Positions 1-8,530 of a stretch of 53,697 bases of DNA are shown piece by piece. Within the stretch, counting starts at the first letter, position 1; each line of letters starts with the position of its first letter. The translations under genes were made by a program, and so were the position numbers. The stretch spans positions 1 through 53,697 of the forward strand of contig NZ_JADZ01000037.1 in NCBI RefSeq assembly GCF_000518645.1, given 5' to 3'. Below the pieces are notes generated by a model. The model did no database searches, was not told the origin of the DNA, and worked only from the letters and a program-made list of their open reading frames with translations. This DNA comes from Curvibacter gracilis ATCC BAA-807. Its GTDB lineage: Bacteria; Pseudomonadota; Gammaproteobacteria; Burkholderiales; Burkholderiaceae_C.

Positions 1-14
1 AAAGCCAGAAAATT

Positions 15-90
<76 letters not shown>

Positions 91-111
91 ATTTCGGTTA
101 GTCCAAGGTTT

Positions 112-187
112 GACCCTATCGTCTAGAGGCCTAGGACATCACCCTTTCACGGTGAGTACCGGGGTTCGAATCCCCGTAGGGTCGCCA
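112..187 (+). tRNA. tRNA-Glu (TTC)
   Basis: The acceptor stem GACCCTA pairs perfectly with TAGGGTC before an encoded GCCA end. The anticodon loop CTTTCAC gives anticodon TTC. The T arm CGGGG-TTCGAAT-CCCCG is perfect. It lies 21 nt behind tRNA-Ala and is probably co-transcribed with it. Confidence 0.97.
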
Positions 188-235
188 AGTTTGCAGTACT
201 TGGCTCTGTCAACAGAGCGCAAAAGCTGTCTGCCA

Positions 236-312
236 GGAGTGGTAGTTCAGTTGGTTAGAATACCGGCCTGTCACGCCGGGGGTCGCGGGTTCGAGTCCCG
301 TCCACTCCGCCA
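236..312 (+). tRNA. tRNA-Asp (GTC)
   Basis: The acceptor stem GGAGTGG pairs with CCACTCC and CCA is encoded. The anticodon arm CCGGC-CTGTCAC-GCCGG gives GTC. It is the last gene of the Ala-Glu-Asp cluster and is followed by a strong terminator. Confidence 0.97.
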
Positions 313-318
313 AACCTG

Positions 319-353
319 AAAAGGGTCACAGAGAACTCTGTGACCCTTTTTTT
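319..353 (+). terminator. Rho-independent terminator of the tRNA cluster
   Basis: A long perfect hairpin (AAGGGTCACAGAG with its complement CTCTGTGACCCTT, tight loop) is followed directly by a run of seven T. It starts 7 nt after the tRNA-Asp end. Confidence 0.9.
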
Positions 354-444
354 ATTTCCGAACGCCCACTCACGCTGGGGTTCTCATTCCCGGACACGCT
401 GGCGTAAGAGACGTGGCCGGCGGCAGCGCTCACTCAGCCTTGAT

Positions 445-481
445 CTGCCAGGTCCGGTGGCTTGCGCACCGGACTCGGCAG
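445..481 (-). terminator. Hairpin downstream of the SDR gene
   Basis: A 15-bp stem with two mismatches and a 7-nt loop (core GTCCGGTG / CACCGGAC) sits 6 nt past the stop codon of the minus-strand dehydrogenase gene. No T-run follows, so it is only a possible terminator or transcript-stabilising hairpin. Confidence 0.4.
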
Positions 482-486
482 ATAAC

Positions 487-1245
487 TCAGCGCGGTGCCA
501 GACGAATCGCGCCATCGAGGCGAATCACTTCGCCGTTGAGCATGTCGTTTTCAATGATGTGCTGGGCCAGACGGGCGTAATCGTTGGGCGTGCCCAGGCG
601 AGACGGGAAGGGCACGCTGGCGGCCAGCGCGTCTTGCACTTCTTGCGGCATGCCGAACAGCATCGGGGTGCCGAAAATGCCGGGGGCAATGGTCATGTTG
701 CGGATGCCGTTGCGCGCCAGATCGCGGGCGATCGGCAGGGTCATGCCCACCACGCCGCCCTTGGAGGCGCTGTAGGCCGCTTGGCCGATCTGACCGTCGT
801 AGGCCGCAACCGAGGCGGTCGAGATCAGCACACCGCGCTCGCCAGTGGCTTCGGGTTCGTTCTTGCACATGGCGTCGGCCGCCAGGCGAATCATGTTGAA
901 GGTGCCCACCAGGTTGACCATGATGGTTTTGCTGTAGACGGCCAGGGCGTGCGGGCCGTTTTTGCCAACCGTTTTTTCAGCCGGGGCGATGCCCGCGCAG
1001 TTCACCAAGCCCACCAGTTTGCCCAGGGAGGTGGCCTTGGCCACCACGGCCTGGCCGTCGGCTTCCTGGCTGACGTCGCATTTGACAAAGGCGCCACCGA
1101 TTTCGCGCGCCACCGCCTCGCCCTTGTCGGCTTGCATGTCGGCAATGACCACCGTGGCGCCGTTGGCCGCCAGCATGCGTGCCGTGCCTTCGCCCAAACC
1201 CGAGGCGCCGCCCGTGACGATGAAAACCCGATCCTTGATTTGCAT
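487..1245 (-). CDS. SDR-family 3-hydroxyacyl-CoA dehydrogenase-like protein
   Basis: 252-residue classical short-chain dehydrogenase. The Rossmann motif TGGASGLG is at residues 11-18, the NNAG-type motif appears as NCAG at 82-85, and the catalytic Ser145, Tyr158 and Lys162 (YSASK) are present. Overall it resembles type-2 3-hydroxyacyl-CoA dehydrogenases (HSD17B10-like) that oxidise 3-hydroxyacyl-CoA with NAD in fatty acid or branched-chain amino acid breakdown; the exact substrate is inferred. It is transcribed alone and leftwards. A perfect 20-bp palindrome lies 28 bp upstream of the start codon, in a position suited to repression of this gene. Confidence 0.88.
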   Translation of the reverse strand: MQIKDRVFIVTGGASGLGEGTARMLAANGATVVIADMQADKGEAVAREIGGAFVKCDVSQEADGQAVVAKATSLGKLVGLVNCAGIAPAEKTVGKNGPHALAVYSKTIMVNLVGTFNMIRLAADAMCKNEPEATGERGVLISTASVAAYDGQIGQAAYSASKGGVVGMTLPIARDLARNGIRNMTIAPGIFGTPMLFGMPQEVQDALAASVPFPSRLGTPNDYARLAQHIIENDMLNGEVIRLDGAIRLAPR

Positions 1246-1273
1246 GTTGTCTCCTTGAGAGGGATGTGATGAG

Positions 1274-1293
1274 TGACGTTTACGTAAACGTCA
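1274..1293. promoter_or_regulatory. Perfect 20-bp palindrome, probable operator
   Basis: TGACGTTTACGTAAACGTCA is a perfect inverted repeat between the divergent SDR and patatin genes, close to the SDR start. From memory, the form resembles operators of regulators of branched-chain amino acid or fatty acid catabolism in proteobacteria (LiuR-type ACGTnnACGT sites). The match is not checked, but the palindrome itself is certain. Confidence 0.7.
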
Positions 1294-1412
1294 ATTATGG
1301 CATTGCCAATCATGAGGGCAACATCTTGGCGGCACAATGCCGGACTTGCCCTGATGACGCCAGCCGAGCGCCTGACAGGGCCGGCTTGCATTTGTTCGTA
1401 TTGAATCCTTCC

Positions 1413-2384
1413 ATGAAATCTGTCTTGAATGCCCCGCTGCGGGCAGAACCTGCCCGTGCTCGCTCCTGGGTGCTTGGCCTGTGCGCAGCGCTCTTGCTGG
1501 CGGCCTGTTCGACAGCGCCCGAAGTCAAACCCGGCGCCACGCGCAATGACACCACCGCTGTTCCGGTTCCTCCTGCTGTGCCAGAGCCTCCACCGCGTCC
1601 CCCCTTGAAGGTGGGTCTGGCCTTGGGCGGCGGTGCAGCCCGCGGATTTGCCCACATCGGGGTGATCCAGGTGCTGGAGGAGGCGGGCATCAAGCCCGAT
1701 CTGGTGGTGGGTACGTCGGCAGGCAGCGTGGTGGCGGCGCTCTATGCCAGTGGCAAGACCGGCCCTCAGATGCAGCAGGTGGCCGAGACCATGGAGGAGG
1801 CGGCCATCACCGACTGGACGCTGCCCTTGTTCAGCCGAGGCATGCTCAAGGGCGAAGCCCTCGCACGGTATGTGAACAATCTGCTCGGCAACCGCCTGAT
1901 CGAGGACATGAAGTTGCCCCTGGGTGTGGTGGCGACCGATCTGCAGACCGGCCAGGGCGTGTTGTTCCGGCGTGGCAACACCGGCACGGCGGTGCGGGCA
2001 TCGAGTGCCGTTCCCTCGGTCTTCCAGCCGGTGAGCATCGGTGGCCATGATTATGTGGATGGCGGTCTGGTCTCGCCGGTGCCGGTGCGCTTTGCGCGCC
2101 AGATGGGGGCGACCTACGTGGTCGCGGTGGATATTTCCAGCCCGCCGGAGGGCAATCAGCCCAATGATTCGCTGCAGATCCTGCTGCAAACCTTTGCCAT
2201 CATGTCCAAGAGCATCAACAACTGGGAGCTCAAAGAGGCGGACCTGGTGGTGCGGCCCGCATTGCCGGGTGTGAAAAGTGCCGATTTCGGGGCGCGTCGC
2301 CGTTCCATCGAAGCCGGACGCCTGGCCATGCAACAAGCCCTGCCAGGCCTGAAAGCTGCATTGGCGCTGGCGCGCCAGCCCTGA
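1413..2384 (+). CDS. Patatin-like phospholipase lipoprotein
   Basis: 323-residue patatin-family hydrolase, predicted to be anchored as a lipoprotein. The ATG at 1413 is preferred over the longer frame open from 1266, because it puts a signal peptide (hydrophobic stretch ending LLLAAC, a lipobox) right at the N terminus. The oxyanion glycine motif GGGAARG, the nucleophile motif GTSAG and the DGG dyad motif are all visible in order. The family (RssA/YchK-like) hydrolyses acyl esters of lipids; the substrate here is unknown. The Pro-rich stretch after the lipobox is probably a linker. The gene stands alone and converges on the phasin gene. Confidence 0.88.
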   Translation: MKSVLNAPLRAEPARARSWVLGLCAALLLAACSTAPEVKPGATRNDTTAVPVPPAVPEPPPRPPLKVGLALGGGAARGFAHIGVIQVLEEAGIKPDLVVGTSAGSVVAALYASGKTGPQMQQVAETMEEAAITDWTLPLFSRGMLKGEALARYVNNLLGNRLIEDMKLPLGVVATDLQTGQGVLFRRGNTGTAVRASSAVPSVFQPVSIGGHDYVDGGLVSPVPVRFARQMGATYVVAVDISSPPEGNQPNDSLQILLQTFAIMSKSINNWELKEADLVVRPALPGVKSADFGARRRSIEAGRLAMQQALPGLKAALALARQP

Positions 2385-2411
2385 ATGTCACCGTTGAACT
2401 GCGCCGGGCAT

Positions 2412-2440
2412 AAAAAAAGCCCAGTCGGTGACTGGGCTTT
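2412..2440 (-). terminator. Terminator of the phasin gene
   Basis: An 11-bp stem (AAAGCCCAGTC, 2416-2426, with 2430-2440) and a 3-nt loop. On the minus strand it is followed by a T-run (plus-strand A at 2412-2415). It lies about 100 nt past the phasin stop codon and only 27 nt past the patatin stop. Confidence 0.85.
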
Positions 2441-2543
2441 GAAGGGATCCCTGAGCCAGAGGCATCGAAGAGATCCGAGGAGACAACTGAGAAAACAGGC
2501 TCCAGATTCGATGGGTCCGCTGGCCAAGGCCAGCGGTGGGCCA

Positions 2544-3098
2544 TTAACGCTTCTTGGCAGCGGTGGTGCCGGTCTTGGCGGCGTTCACGGCGGTGGCAGC
2601 CACGGCGTTGAAGTTGGCTTCGGCCACGTCGGAAGCTTGCTTGACAGCCTTTTGCACCGATTCGAAAGCGTTGTTGGCGGCAGCCACAGCGCTCTTGATC
2701 ACGGCCACGGCGGTTTCAGAGCCAGCGGGGGCGTTCTTGGCGGCGTTGTCGACCAGGCCCACGAAGGACTTCTGCACTTCAGTGGTCTTGGATTCGACAG
2801 CCTTGCCGAATTCAGCGCCGGTGCCCGAAGCGATGTCGTACAGGTGACGGCTGTAAGCAGCGGTCTTTTCAGCCAGGGGCTGGAACAGGCTGGCTTGCAG
2901 AGCCAGCAGCTCTTGGGCGTCCTTGACGTTCAGCACGGCTTGGGTGTGGCTGGCGGCTTCTTGCAGAGCGGCGCGCGAAGCGGTCACGTTCAGTTCGACC
3001 AGCTTTTCGATGCCTTCGAAAGCCTTGGTGGTCAGGCCGAACAGGGTTTCGACGTTGGCCTTGTGAGCAGCCAGGATTTGTTCAGTGGTCAGAGACAT
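2544..3098 (-). CDS. phaP: Phasin family protein (PHA granule-associated)
   Basis: 184 residues, Ala/Val/Lys-rich and almost entirely predicted amphipathic helix, starting [13 protein letters not shown] and ending in a basic AAKKR tail. The N-terminal 'EQ..A..K.N.E...GL..KAFEG.EKLVELN' pattern is typical of the betaproteobacterial phasin family. Such proteins coat intracellular polyhydroxyalkanoate granules and control their size and number. It is monocistronic with its own terminator. Two TGC-rich inverted motifs lie upstream and may be PhaR operators. No PHA synthase gene is in the window. Confidence 0.92.
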   Translation of the reverse strand: MSLTTEQILAAHKANVETLFGLTTKAFEGIEKLVELNVTASRAALQEAASHTQAVLNVKDAQELLALQASLFQPLAEKTAAYSRHLYDIASGTGAEFGKAVESKTTEVQKSFVGLVDNAAKNAPAGSETAVAVIKSAVAAANNAFESVQKAVKQASDVAEANFNAVAATAVNAAKTGTTAAKKR

Positions 3099-3157
3099 AG
3101 GGACTCCTATTAAAAAAGTGAATTGGAATTTCCTCTGCCCTGAACCGACTTGGTCAT

Positions 3158-3230
3158 GTTGCAGTGCAGCATGGGTTGAAGTATGCGGGTGTCATTTCGC
3201 CTTGGCAAGTGTTTTTTGCTGCGTTGCAAC
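3158..3230. promoter_or_regulatory. Paired inverted TGC-rich motifs, possible PhaR operators
   Basis: The sequence GTTGCAGTGCAG (3158-3169) and its near-inverse CTGCGTTGCAAC (3219-3230) face each other in the region between the divergent phasin and deacetylase genes. Both fit a CTGC-N3-GCAA pattern. PHA-responsive repressors (PhaR) are known to use CTGC-N3/4-GCAG-like sites in some proteobacteria. The role here is inferred. Confidence 0.45.
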
Positions 3231-3277
3231 AATTTAGATCTCATTTTCTAATTACTGACATCGGACACGATCGTTTC

Positions 3278-4207
3278 ATGCAAGCCTTCTACGCGGATCA
3301 CTTTGTCCTGCCCCTGCCTGAGGGGCACCGTTTCCCGATGCAGAAATACCGCCTGCTCAGGGACCGCCTGGTGGCGGAGCTGCCCGATGTGGTGCTGTGC
3401 GAGGCACCTCGGGCGACCGATGGCGAACTGGCCTTGGCCCACGACCCGGCCTATGTCGAGGCCGTGCAGACGGGCAGGCTCTCGCCAGCCGCCCAGCGAG
3501 AAATCGGTTTTCCCTGGAGCGAGGCCATGGCCGAGCGCTCTCGTCGCTCGGTGGGGGCCACGGTGGCGGCCAGCCGCCTGGCCTTTTCAGAGGGCATCGC
3601 AGCCAATCTCGCGGGCGGCACACACCATGCCGGGGTGGCGCAGGGCGGTGGCTTTTGTGTCTTCAACGACCTGGCCGTGGCTGCCCGTCTGATGCAGGCG
3701 GAATGGTTTCGGCGCACCCGGCGAGCGCTGCAGGTGTTGGTGATCGACCTCGATGTGCACCAGGGCAATGGCACGGCGGCCATCTTTCGCGACGACCCCA
3801 CGGTCTTCACCTTGTCACTGCACGGCGAAAAGAACTTTCCTTTCCGCAAGGTGCCCGGCGATCTGGACGTGGACCTGCCGGATGGCTGCACCGACGACGC
3901 TTACCTGCAAGCGCTGGAGCTCGCCTTGCAGGAAGTGGAACACCGCTTTGATCCGGGTTTTGTGCTGTACCTGGCCGGTGCCGACCCGCACGAGGGCGAT
4001 CGCCTGGGCCGCCTCAAACTGAGCCATGACGGTCTGGAAGCCCGTGACCGTCGGGTGTTCAACTGGGCTTTCGAGCGAGGCCTGCCCCTGGCCTTTGCCA
4101 TGGGCGGCGGCTATGGCCACGATCTGCAGACCACGGTGCAGGCCCAGTTCAACACCTACCGTGTGGCTGCGCATTTTCATGCGCGCTGGCAAAATCGCCG
4201 TCGATGA
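3278..4207 (+). CDS. Histone deacetylase family protein (zinc amidohydrolase)
   Basis: 309 residues from the ATG at 3278. The frame is open from 3164, but homology-like sequence ([20 protein letters not shown]) begins just after 3278. The zinc-hydrolase core is complete: the His dyad HH at 116-117 (GGTHHA), GGGFCVFND, zinc ligands Asp159 and His161 ([10 protein letters not shown]), Asp236 (AGADPHEGD), and the catalytic Tyr in GGGYG near 279. The family removes acetyl groups from protein lysines or polyamines. The layout resembles the short HDAC11-like bacterial subgroup. The stop codon overlaps the start of the thioesterase gene by 4 nt, so the two are translationally coupled. Confidence 0.92.
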   Translation: MQAFYADHFVLPLPEGHRFPMQKYRLLRDRLVAELPDVVLCEAPRATDGELALAHDPAYVEAVQTGRLSPAAQREIGFPWSEAMAERSRRSVGATVAASRLAFSEGIAANLAGGTHHAGVAQGGGFCVFNDLAVAARLMQAEWFRRTRRALQVLVIDLDVHQGNGTAAIFRDDPTVFTLSLHGEKNFPFRKVPGDLDVDLPDGCTDDAYLQALELALQEVEHRFDPGFVLYLAGADPHEGDRLGRLKLSHDGLEARDRRVFNWAFERGLPLAFAMGGGYGHDLQTTVQAQFNTYRVAAHFHARWQNRRR

Positions 4208-4665
4208 ACACTGCCGCCACCCCCAGCGCAGCGGCTCGGCCCAGCCCCGAGCCCCGCAGCGCCTACGCCGCCTTCCGCACCATCACCACCCGCTGGATGG
4301 ACAACGACGTCTACGGCCACGTCAACAACGTCGTCTACTACAGCTGGTTCGACACCGCCGTCAACGCCTACCTGATCGAGCAGGGCGTGCTCGACATCCA
4401 TGCCGGCAGCACCATCGGACTGGTGATCGAGACCCAGTGCAATTACTTTGCCCCCCTGGCCTTCCCGCAGAACATCGAGGCCGGCATCCGTGTGGCCCGC
4501 CTGGGTGGTTCCAGCGTGCGCTATGAGGTGGGCCTGTTTGCCGAGGGCGAAGACCTGTGCGCTGCCAAGGGGCATTTCGTGCACGTCTATGTGGATCGGG
4601 AGACCCGCCGTCCCGTGCCCGTGCCCGAGTCCTTGCGAACCGTTCTGAGCGGTCTGCAGCGTTGA
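4204..4665 (+). CDS. Acyl-CoA thioesterase, 4HBT/YbgC-like hotdog fold
   Basis: 153 residues. The motif [21 protein letters not shown] (residues about 30-50) is the signature of the 4-hydroxybenzoyl-CoA thioesterase group, with Asp33 or Asp35 as likely catalytic acid. The family hydrolyses acyl-CoA thioesters in the cytoplasm; chain length is not evident. Its ATG overlaps the deacetylase stop codon (ATGA), so the pair probably forms a small operon. About 215 bp of untranslated DNA follow before pncB. Confidence 0.9.
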   Translation: MNTAATPSAAARPSPEPRSAYAAFRTITTRWMDNDVYGHVNNVVYYSWFDTAVNAYLIEQGVLDIHAGSTIGLVIETQCNYFAPLAFPQNIEAGIRVARLGGSSVRYEVGLFAEGEDLCAAKGHFVHVYVDRETRRPVPVPESLRTVLSGLQR

Positions 4666-4881
4666 GGGGCCGGGGCCGTGCCGCAGGCGTTCGCAGCCCG
4701 GCAAGGCCGCCTTTGCCCATCGCGCAGGCCCGCTCGGCGCAGGCCTGTCTGCAGGTGCCACAATGAGGGTTGGCAAGGGCCTTGAGCTCCTCACGACAAC
4801 AGAGACTGATTCCCCGCCGTGCACCATGGCCCCCGGCCTGATGCACCTCGAACCGCAGCGGCAGGCCAGCCGCGACACACC

Positions 4882-6051
4882 ATGATCATCACCAGCCTTC
4901 TCGACACCGACCTGTACAAGTTCACCATGATGCAGGTGGTGCTGCACCAGTTTCCCGGGGCGCAGGTCGAGTACCGGTTCAAGTGCCGCAATCCGGGCGT
5001 CAACCTGGCCCGCTATGCCAACGAGATCCGCGACGAGATCCGCTCGCTGTGCAGCCTGCAGTTCCAGGACGCCGAGCTGGCTTATTTGCGCTCGATGCGT
5101 TTCATCAAGAGCGACTTTGTCGATTTTCTGGGGCTGTTCCGGCTCAACGAGAAGTACATCACCATCACGCCGCTGCCCAGCGACGAGATCGACATCACCA
5201 TCCGCGGGCCCTGGCTGCACACCATCCTGTTCGAGATCCCGGTGCTGGCCATTGTCAACGAGGTGTACTTCCGCAACACCCAGCCCGTGCCCGACTTCCC
5301 GGAAGGCCGGCGTCGGCTCGATGTGAAGATCGCCCAGCTCCAGGGCGAAGGCCTGTCCAACCTCAAGATCGCCGACTACGGCACCCGGCGCCGCTTTTCG
5401 CGGGCCTGGCATGAAGAGGTGCTGCGCGTGCTCAACAGCCGCCTGGGCCACCAGTTTGCCGGTACCAGCAATGTGCTGGCCGCCATGCGACTGGGCATCA
5501 CGCCGCTGGGCACCATGGCCCACGAATACCTGCAGGCCTGCCAGGCCCTGGGGCCGCGCCTGCGCGACAGCCAGGTGTTCGGCTTCGAGTCCTGGGCCAA
5601 GGAGTACCGTGGCGACCTGGGCATTGCGCTCAGCGATGTCTATGGCATCAATGCCTTCCTGCGCGACTTCGACATGTATTTCTGCAAGCTGTTCGACGGC
5701 GCGCGTCACGACAGCGGAGACCCCTTTGCCTGGGGTGAACGCCTGATCGAGCACTACCGCAACAACCGCGTCGACCCCTGCACCAAGACCCTGATCTTCA
5801 GCGACGGCCTGACCATCCCGCGCACCATCGAGCTGTACCAGCAGTTCCGCGGTCGCTGTCTGCTGGCCTTCGGCATTGGCACCAACCTGACCAACGACCT
5901 GGGCTGCGAGCCCCTGCAGATCGTCATCAAGATGACCCGCTGCAACGGCCAGCCGGTGGCCAAGCTGTCCGACAGCCCCAACAAGAACATGTGCGATGAC
6001 GAGAAATACCTGGCCTACCTGCGCCAGGTGTTCGAGATCGCGCCTCCCTGA
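4882..6051 (+). CDS. pncB: Nicotinate phosphoribosyltransferase
   Basis: 389 residues from the ATG at 4882. The reading frame extends upstream, but [13 protein letters not shown] is the usual family N terminus. The family motifs YGTRRRFS (about 167-173) and GTMAHEY are visible, the latter carrying the His (about 214) that is autophosphorylated in characterised PncB. The enzyme converts nicotinate and PRPP to nicotinate mononucleotide, with ATP, in the Preiss-Handler NAD salvage pathway. It is followed by a hydroxyacid dehydrogenase in the same direction (93-bp gap). Confidence 0.96.
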   Translation: MIITSLLDTDLYKFTMMQVVLHQFPGAQVEYRFKCRNPGVNLARYANEIRDEIRSLCSLQFQDAELAYLRSMRFIKSDFVDFLGLFRLNEKYITITPLPSDEIDITIRGPWLHTILFEIPVLAIVNEVYFRNTQPVPDFPEGRRRLDVKIAQLQGEGLSNLKIADYGTRRRFSRAWHEEVLRVLNSRLGHQFAGTSNVLAAMRLGITPLGTMAHEYLQACQALGPRLRDSQVFGFESWAKEYRGDLGIALSDVYGINAFLRDFDMYFCKLFDGARHDSGDPFAWGERLIEHYRNNRVDPCTKTLIFSDGLTIPRTIELYQQFRGRCLLAFGIGTNLTNDLGCEPLQIVIKMTRCNGQPVAKLSDSPNKNMCDDEKYLAYLRQVFEIAPP

Positions 6052-6144
6052 ATCCAGCCGTTCTCGGGGTGCTGACCGGGCCTGATGCCGGGCCAGCACC
6101 GTTTTTTGCCCAACCGCCTGTCCGTCGTCAGCAAGCCCATCGCC

Positions 6145-7128
6145 ATGTCCAAACCCAAGATTCTTGTGGCCCGCGCCATCTTCCCCGAAACCCTGGAGCG
6201 TCTCAGCGCGCACTTCGAGGTCGAGGCCAACCAGGCCGACACGCTGTTCACCCCCGATGAACTCAAGGCCCGCCTGGCCGACAAGCAAGGCGTGTTCACC
6301 ACCGGCAGCGAGCGCATCGATGCGGCCCTGCTGGCCGCCTGCCCGGCCCTCAAGATCTGCGCCAACATGGCCGTGGGCTTCAACAACTTCGATGTCGAGG
6401 CCATGACCGCCCGTGGCGTGCTGGGCACCAACGCCCCCGATGTGTTGACCGAGACCACGGCGGATTTCGGCTTTGCCCTGCTCATGGCCACCGCCCGCCG
6501 CGTGAGCGAAAGCGAGCACTATCTGCGCCGCGGCGAGTGGACCCGCTGGAGCTACGACATGTTTGCCGGCACCGAGGTGCATGGCAGCACCCTCGGCATC
6601 ATCGGCATGGGCCGCATCGGCCAGGGCATCGCCCGCCGGGGCGCCTTCGGCTTTGGCATGGACGTGATCTACCACAACCGTTCGCGCCTGTCGCCCGAGC
6701 TTGAAGCCGATTGCAAGGCCCGCTACGTGGGCAAAGAGGAACTGCTGCGCAGCGCCGACCATGTGGTGCTGGTGGTGCCCTACAGCGCCGCCTCGCACCA
6801 CACCATCGGCGCGCCTGAACTGGGCTTGATGAAGCCCACGGCCACGCTGATCAACATCGCACGTGGCGGCATCGTCGACGACGCCGCGCTGGCCGTGGCC
6901 TTGCGCGAGCGCCGCATCGCCGCCGCCGGCCTTGACGTGTTCGAGGGCGAGCCCAAGGTGCACCCCGATCTGCTCACCGTGCCCAACGTGGTGCTCACGC
7001 CGCACATCGCCAGCGCCACCCTCAAGACCCGGCTGGCCATGGCCAACCTGGCGGCCGACAACCTGATCGGCTACCTGGTGCATGGCAAGCCCCTGACCCC
7101 GCTGAACCCGGCCGTGCTGGCCGCTTGA
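6145..7128 (+). CDS. D-2-hydroxyacid dehydrogenase (glyoxylate/hydroxypyruvate reductase-like)
   Basis: 327 residues from the ATG at 6145. It shows the D-isomer-specific 2-hydroxyacid dehydrogenase pattern: NAD(P)-binding GMGRIGQGIA near residue 157, then the catalytic Arg in ARGGIVDD, Glu in DVFEGEP and His in TPHIASAT. It is most like GhrB/glyoxylate reductases, which reduce glyoxylate or hydroxypyruvate. Cofactor preference cannot be fixed by eye. The start was chosen because MSKPKILVARA fits the family N terminus. Confidence 0.9.
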   Translation: MSKPKILVARAIFPETLERLSAHFEVEANQADTLFTPDELKARLADKQGVFTTGSERIDAALLAACPALKICANMAVGFNNFDVEAMTARGVLGTNAPDVLTETTADFGFALLMATARRVSESEHYLRRGEWTRWSYDMFAGTEVHGSTLGIIGMGRIGQGIARRGAFGFGMDVIYHNRSRLSPELEADCKARYVGKEELLRSADHVVLVVPYSAASHHTIGAPELGLMKPTATLINIARGGIVDDAALAVALRERRIAAAGLDVFEGEPKVHPDLLTVPNVVLTPHIASATLKTRLAMANLAADNLIGYLVHGKPLTPLNPAVLAA

Positions 7129-7147
7129 GCAGAGAGCGAGCGACGAC

Positions 7148-8530
7148 TTGGACCTGTGGATCTTCGGGGGGCTGTATGGCCTGTTGCTGGCCCTGCTGCT
7201 GACGCTGCTGGTGGTGGTGCTGCGCCGCCCGGCCGCCTCGTCCGAGGCCGTGCTGGCGGCCATCAGCAGCAGCGCCGAGCGCACTGAGCGCGAGCTGCGG
7301 CGTGAGCTGGCCGACAGCGCCCGCGGCACCCGCCAGGAGCTGAGCCAGTCGCTGGCCACCTTCCAGCAGACCCTGCTGCGCCAGGGCGCCGAGGCCACCC
7401 GCAGCCAGAACGCCCAGCTCGATGCCTTTGCGCAGCAACTCACCCTGCTGCAGAAATTGCTCACCGACACCCTGGCCCAGCAGGTGCAGGGCCTGAGCGA
7501 GTCCAATGCCCGCCGCCTGGGCGAGCTGCGGGCCACCCTGGAGGCCGCGCTGGCCCAGCTGCAGCAGAGCAATGCCGCCAAACTCGACGAGATGCGGCAG
7601 ACCGTCGACGAAAAACTGCAAAGCACCCTCGAAACCCGCCTGGGCCAGAGCTTCAAGCAGGTGGCCGACCGCCTCGATCAGGTGCACAAGGGCTTGGGCG
7701 AGATGCACACCCTGGCCCAAGGCGTGGGCGATCTCAAACACCTGCTCACCAACGTCAAGACCCGGGGCATGTTCGGTGAGGCGCAGCTGGCCGCCCTGCT
7801 GGAGCAGGTGCTGGCCCCCGACCAGTACGCCGAGCAGGTGGTGACCCGTCCAGGCAGCCGCAACCCGGTCGACTTTGCCATCCGCCTGCCCGGTCGGGCC
7901 GAGGACGGGGCGCCGCTGTGGCTGCCGATCGACGCCAAGTTCCCCAACGAGGATTACGAGCGCCTGCTCGACGCCCAGCAGCGCGCCGATGCGCCCGCGG
8001 CCGAGCTGGCCGCCCGTGCCCTGGAGCTGCGCATCCGCACCGAGGCGCGCTCGATTGCCGAGAAGTACATCGAGCCGCCGCACACCACCGACTTCGCCAT
8101 CCTGTTCCTCCCCTCCGAAGGCCTGTATGCCGAGGTGTTGCGCCGCCCCGGCCTGATCGAGGTGCTGCAGCGTGAGCACCGCATCACCCTGGCCGGCCCG
8201 ACCACGCTGATGGCCATGCTCAACTCATTGCAGATGGGGTTTCGCACGCTGGCACTCGAAAAGCGCTCCAGCGAGGTCTGGCAGGTGCTGGGGGCTGTCA
8301 AGACCGAATTCAACAAATTCGGCGAGGTGCTCAGCAAGGTCAAGGAGCAGACTCAGACTGTGCTCAACACCCTGGACCGGGCCCAGACCCGTAGCAACGT
8401 CATGAACCGGGCCCTCAAGAAGGTCGAGGCCTTGCCCGAGCCCGAGGCCGCGCGTTGGCTGCCTGAGCTGACCCAGTCCGAGGCGCTGCAGGCGCCAGAG
8501 GCCCCGGATGCGGGGGGAGCCCCGTCTTGA
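7148..8530 (+). CDS. rmuC: DNA recombination protein RmuC
   Basis: 460 residues with a TTG start at 7148. An N-terminal membrane segment (LWIFGGLYGLLLALLLTLL) is followed by a long Gln/Ala/Leu-rich coiled coil (about 35-190). Then comes the RmuC nuclease-like domain, with KTRGMFGEAQLAALLEQVL, PIDAKFPNEDYERL and AGPTTLMAMLNSLQMGF, typical of the family. RmuC limits inversions at short inverted repeats; its biochemical activity is not well defined. Its stop codon overlaps the TTG start of the downstream MFS gene (TTGA), indicating coupling. Confidence 0.93.
   Translation: MDLWIFGGLYGLLLALLLTLLVVVLRRPAASSEAVLAAISSSAERTERELRRELADSARGTRQELSQSLATFQQTLLRQGAEATRSQNAQLDAFAQQLTLLQKLLTDTLAQQVQGLSESNARRLGELRATLEAALAQLQQSNAAKLDEMRQTVDEKLQSTLETRLGQSFKQVADRLDQVHKGLGEMHTLAQGVGDLKHLLTNVKTRGMFGEAQLAALLEQVLAPDQYAEQVVTRPGSRNPVDFAIRLPGRAEDGAPLWLPIDAKFPNEDYERLLDAQQRADAPAAELAARALELRIRTEARSIAEKYIEPPHTTDFAILFLPSEGLYAEVLRRPGLIEVLQREHRITLAGPTTLMAMLNSLQMGFRTLALEKRSSEVWQVLGAVKTEFNKFGEVLSKVKEQTQTVLNTLDRAQTRSNVMNRALKKVEALPEPEAARWLPELTQSEALQAPEAPDAGGAPS

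Noticed and set aside
4177-7656. 1159-codon open frame on the minus strand
   Set aside because: It is antisense to thioesterase, pncB, dehydrogenase and rmuC, which all have clear family motifs. The composition is that of a GC-rich antisense shadow.
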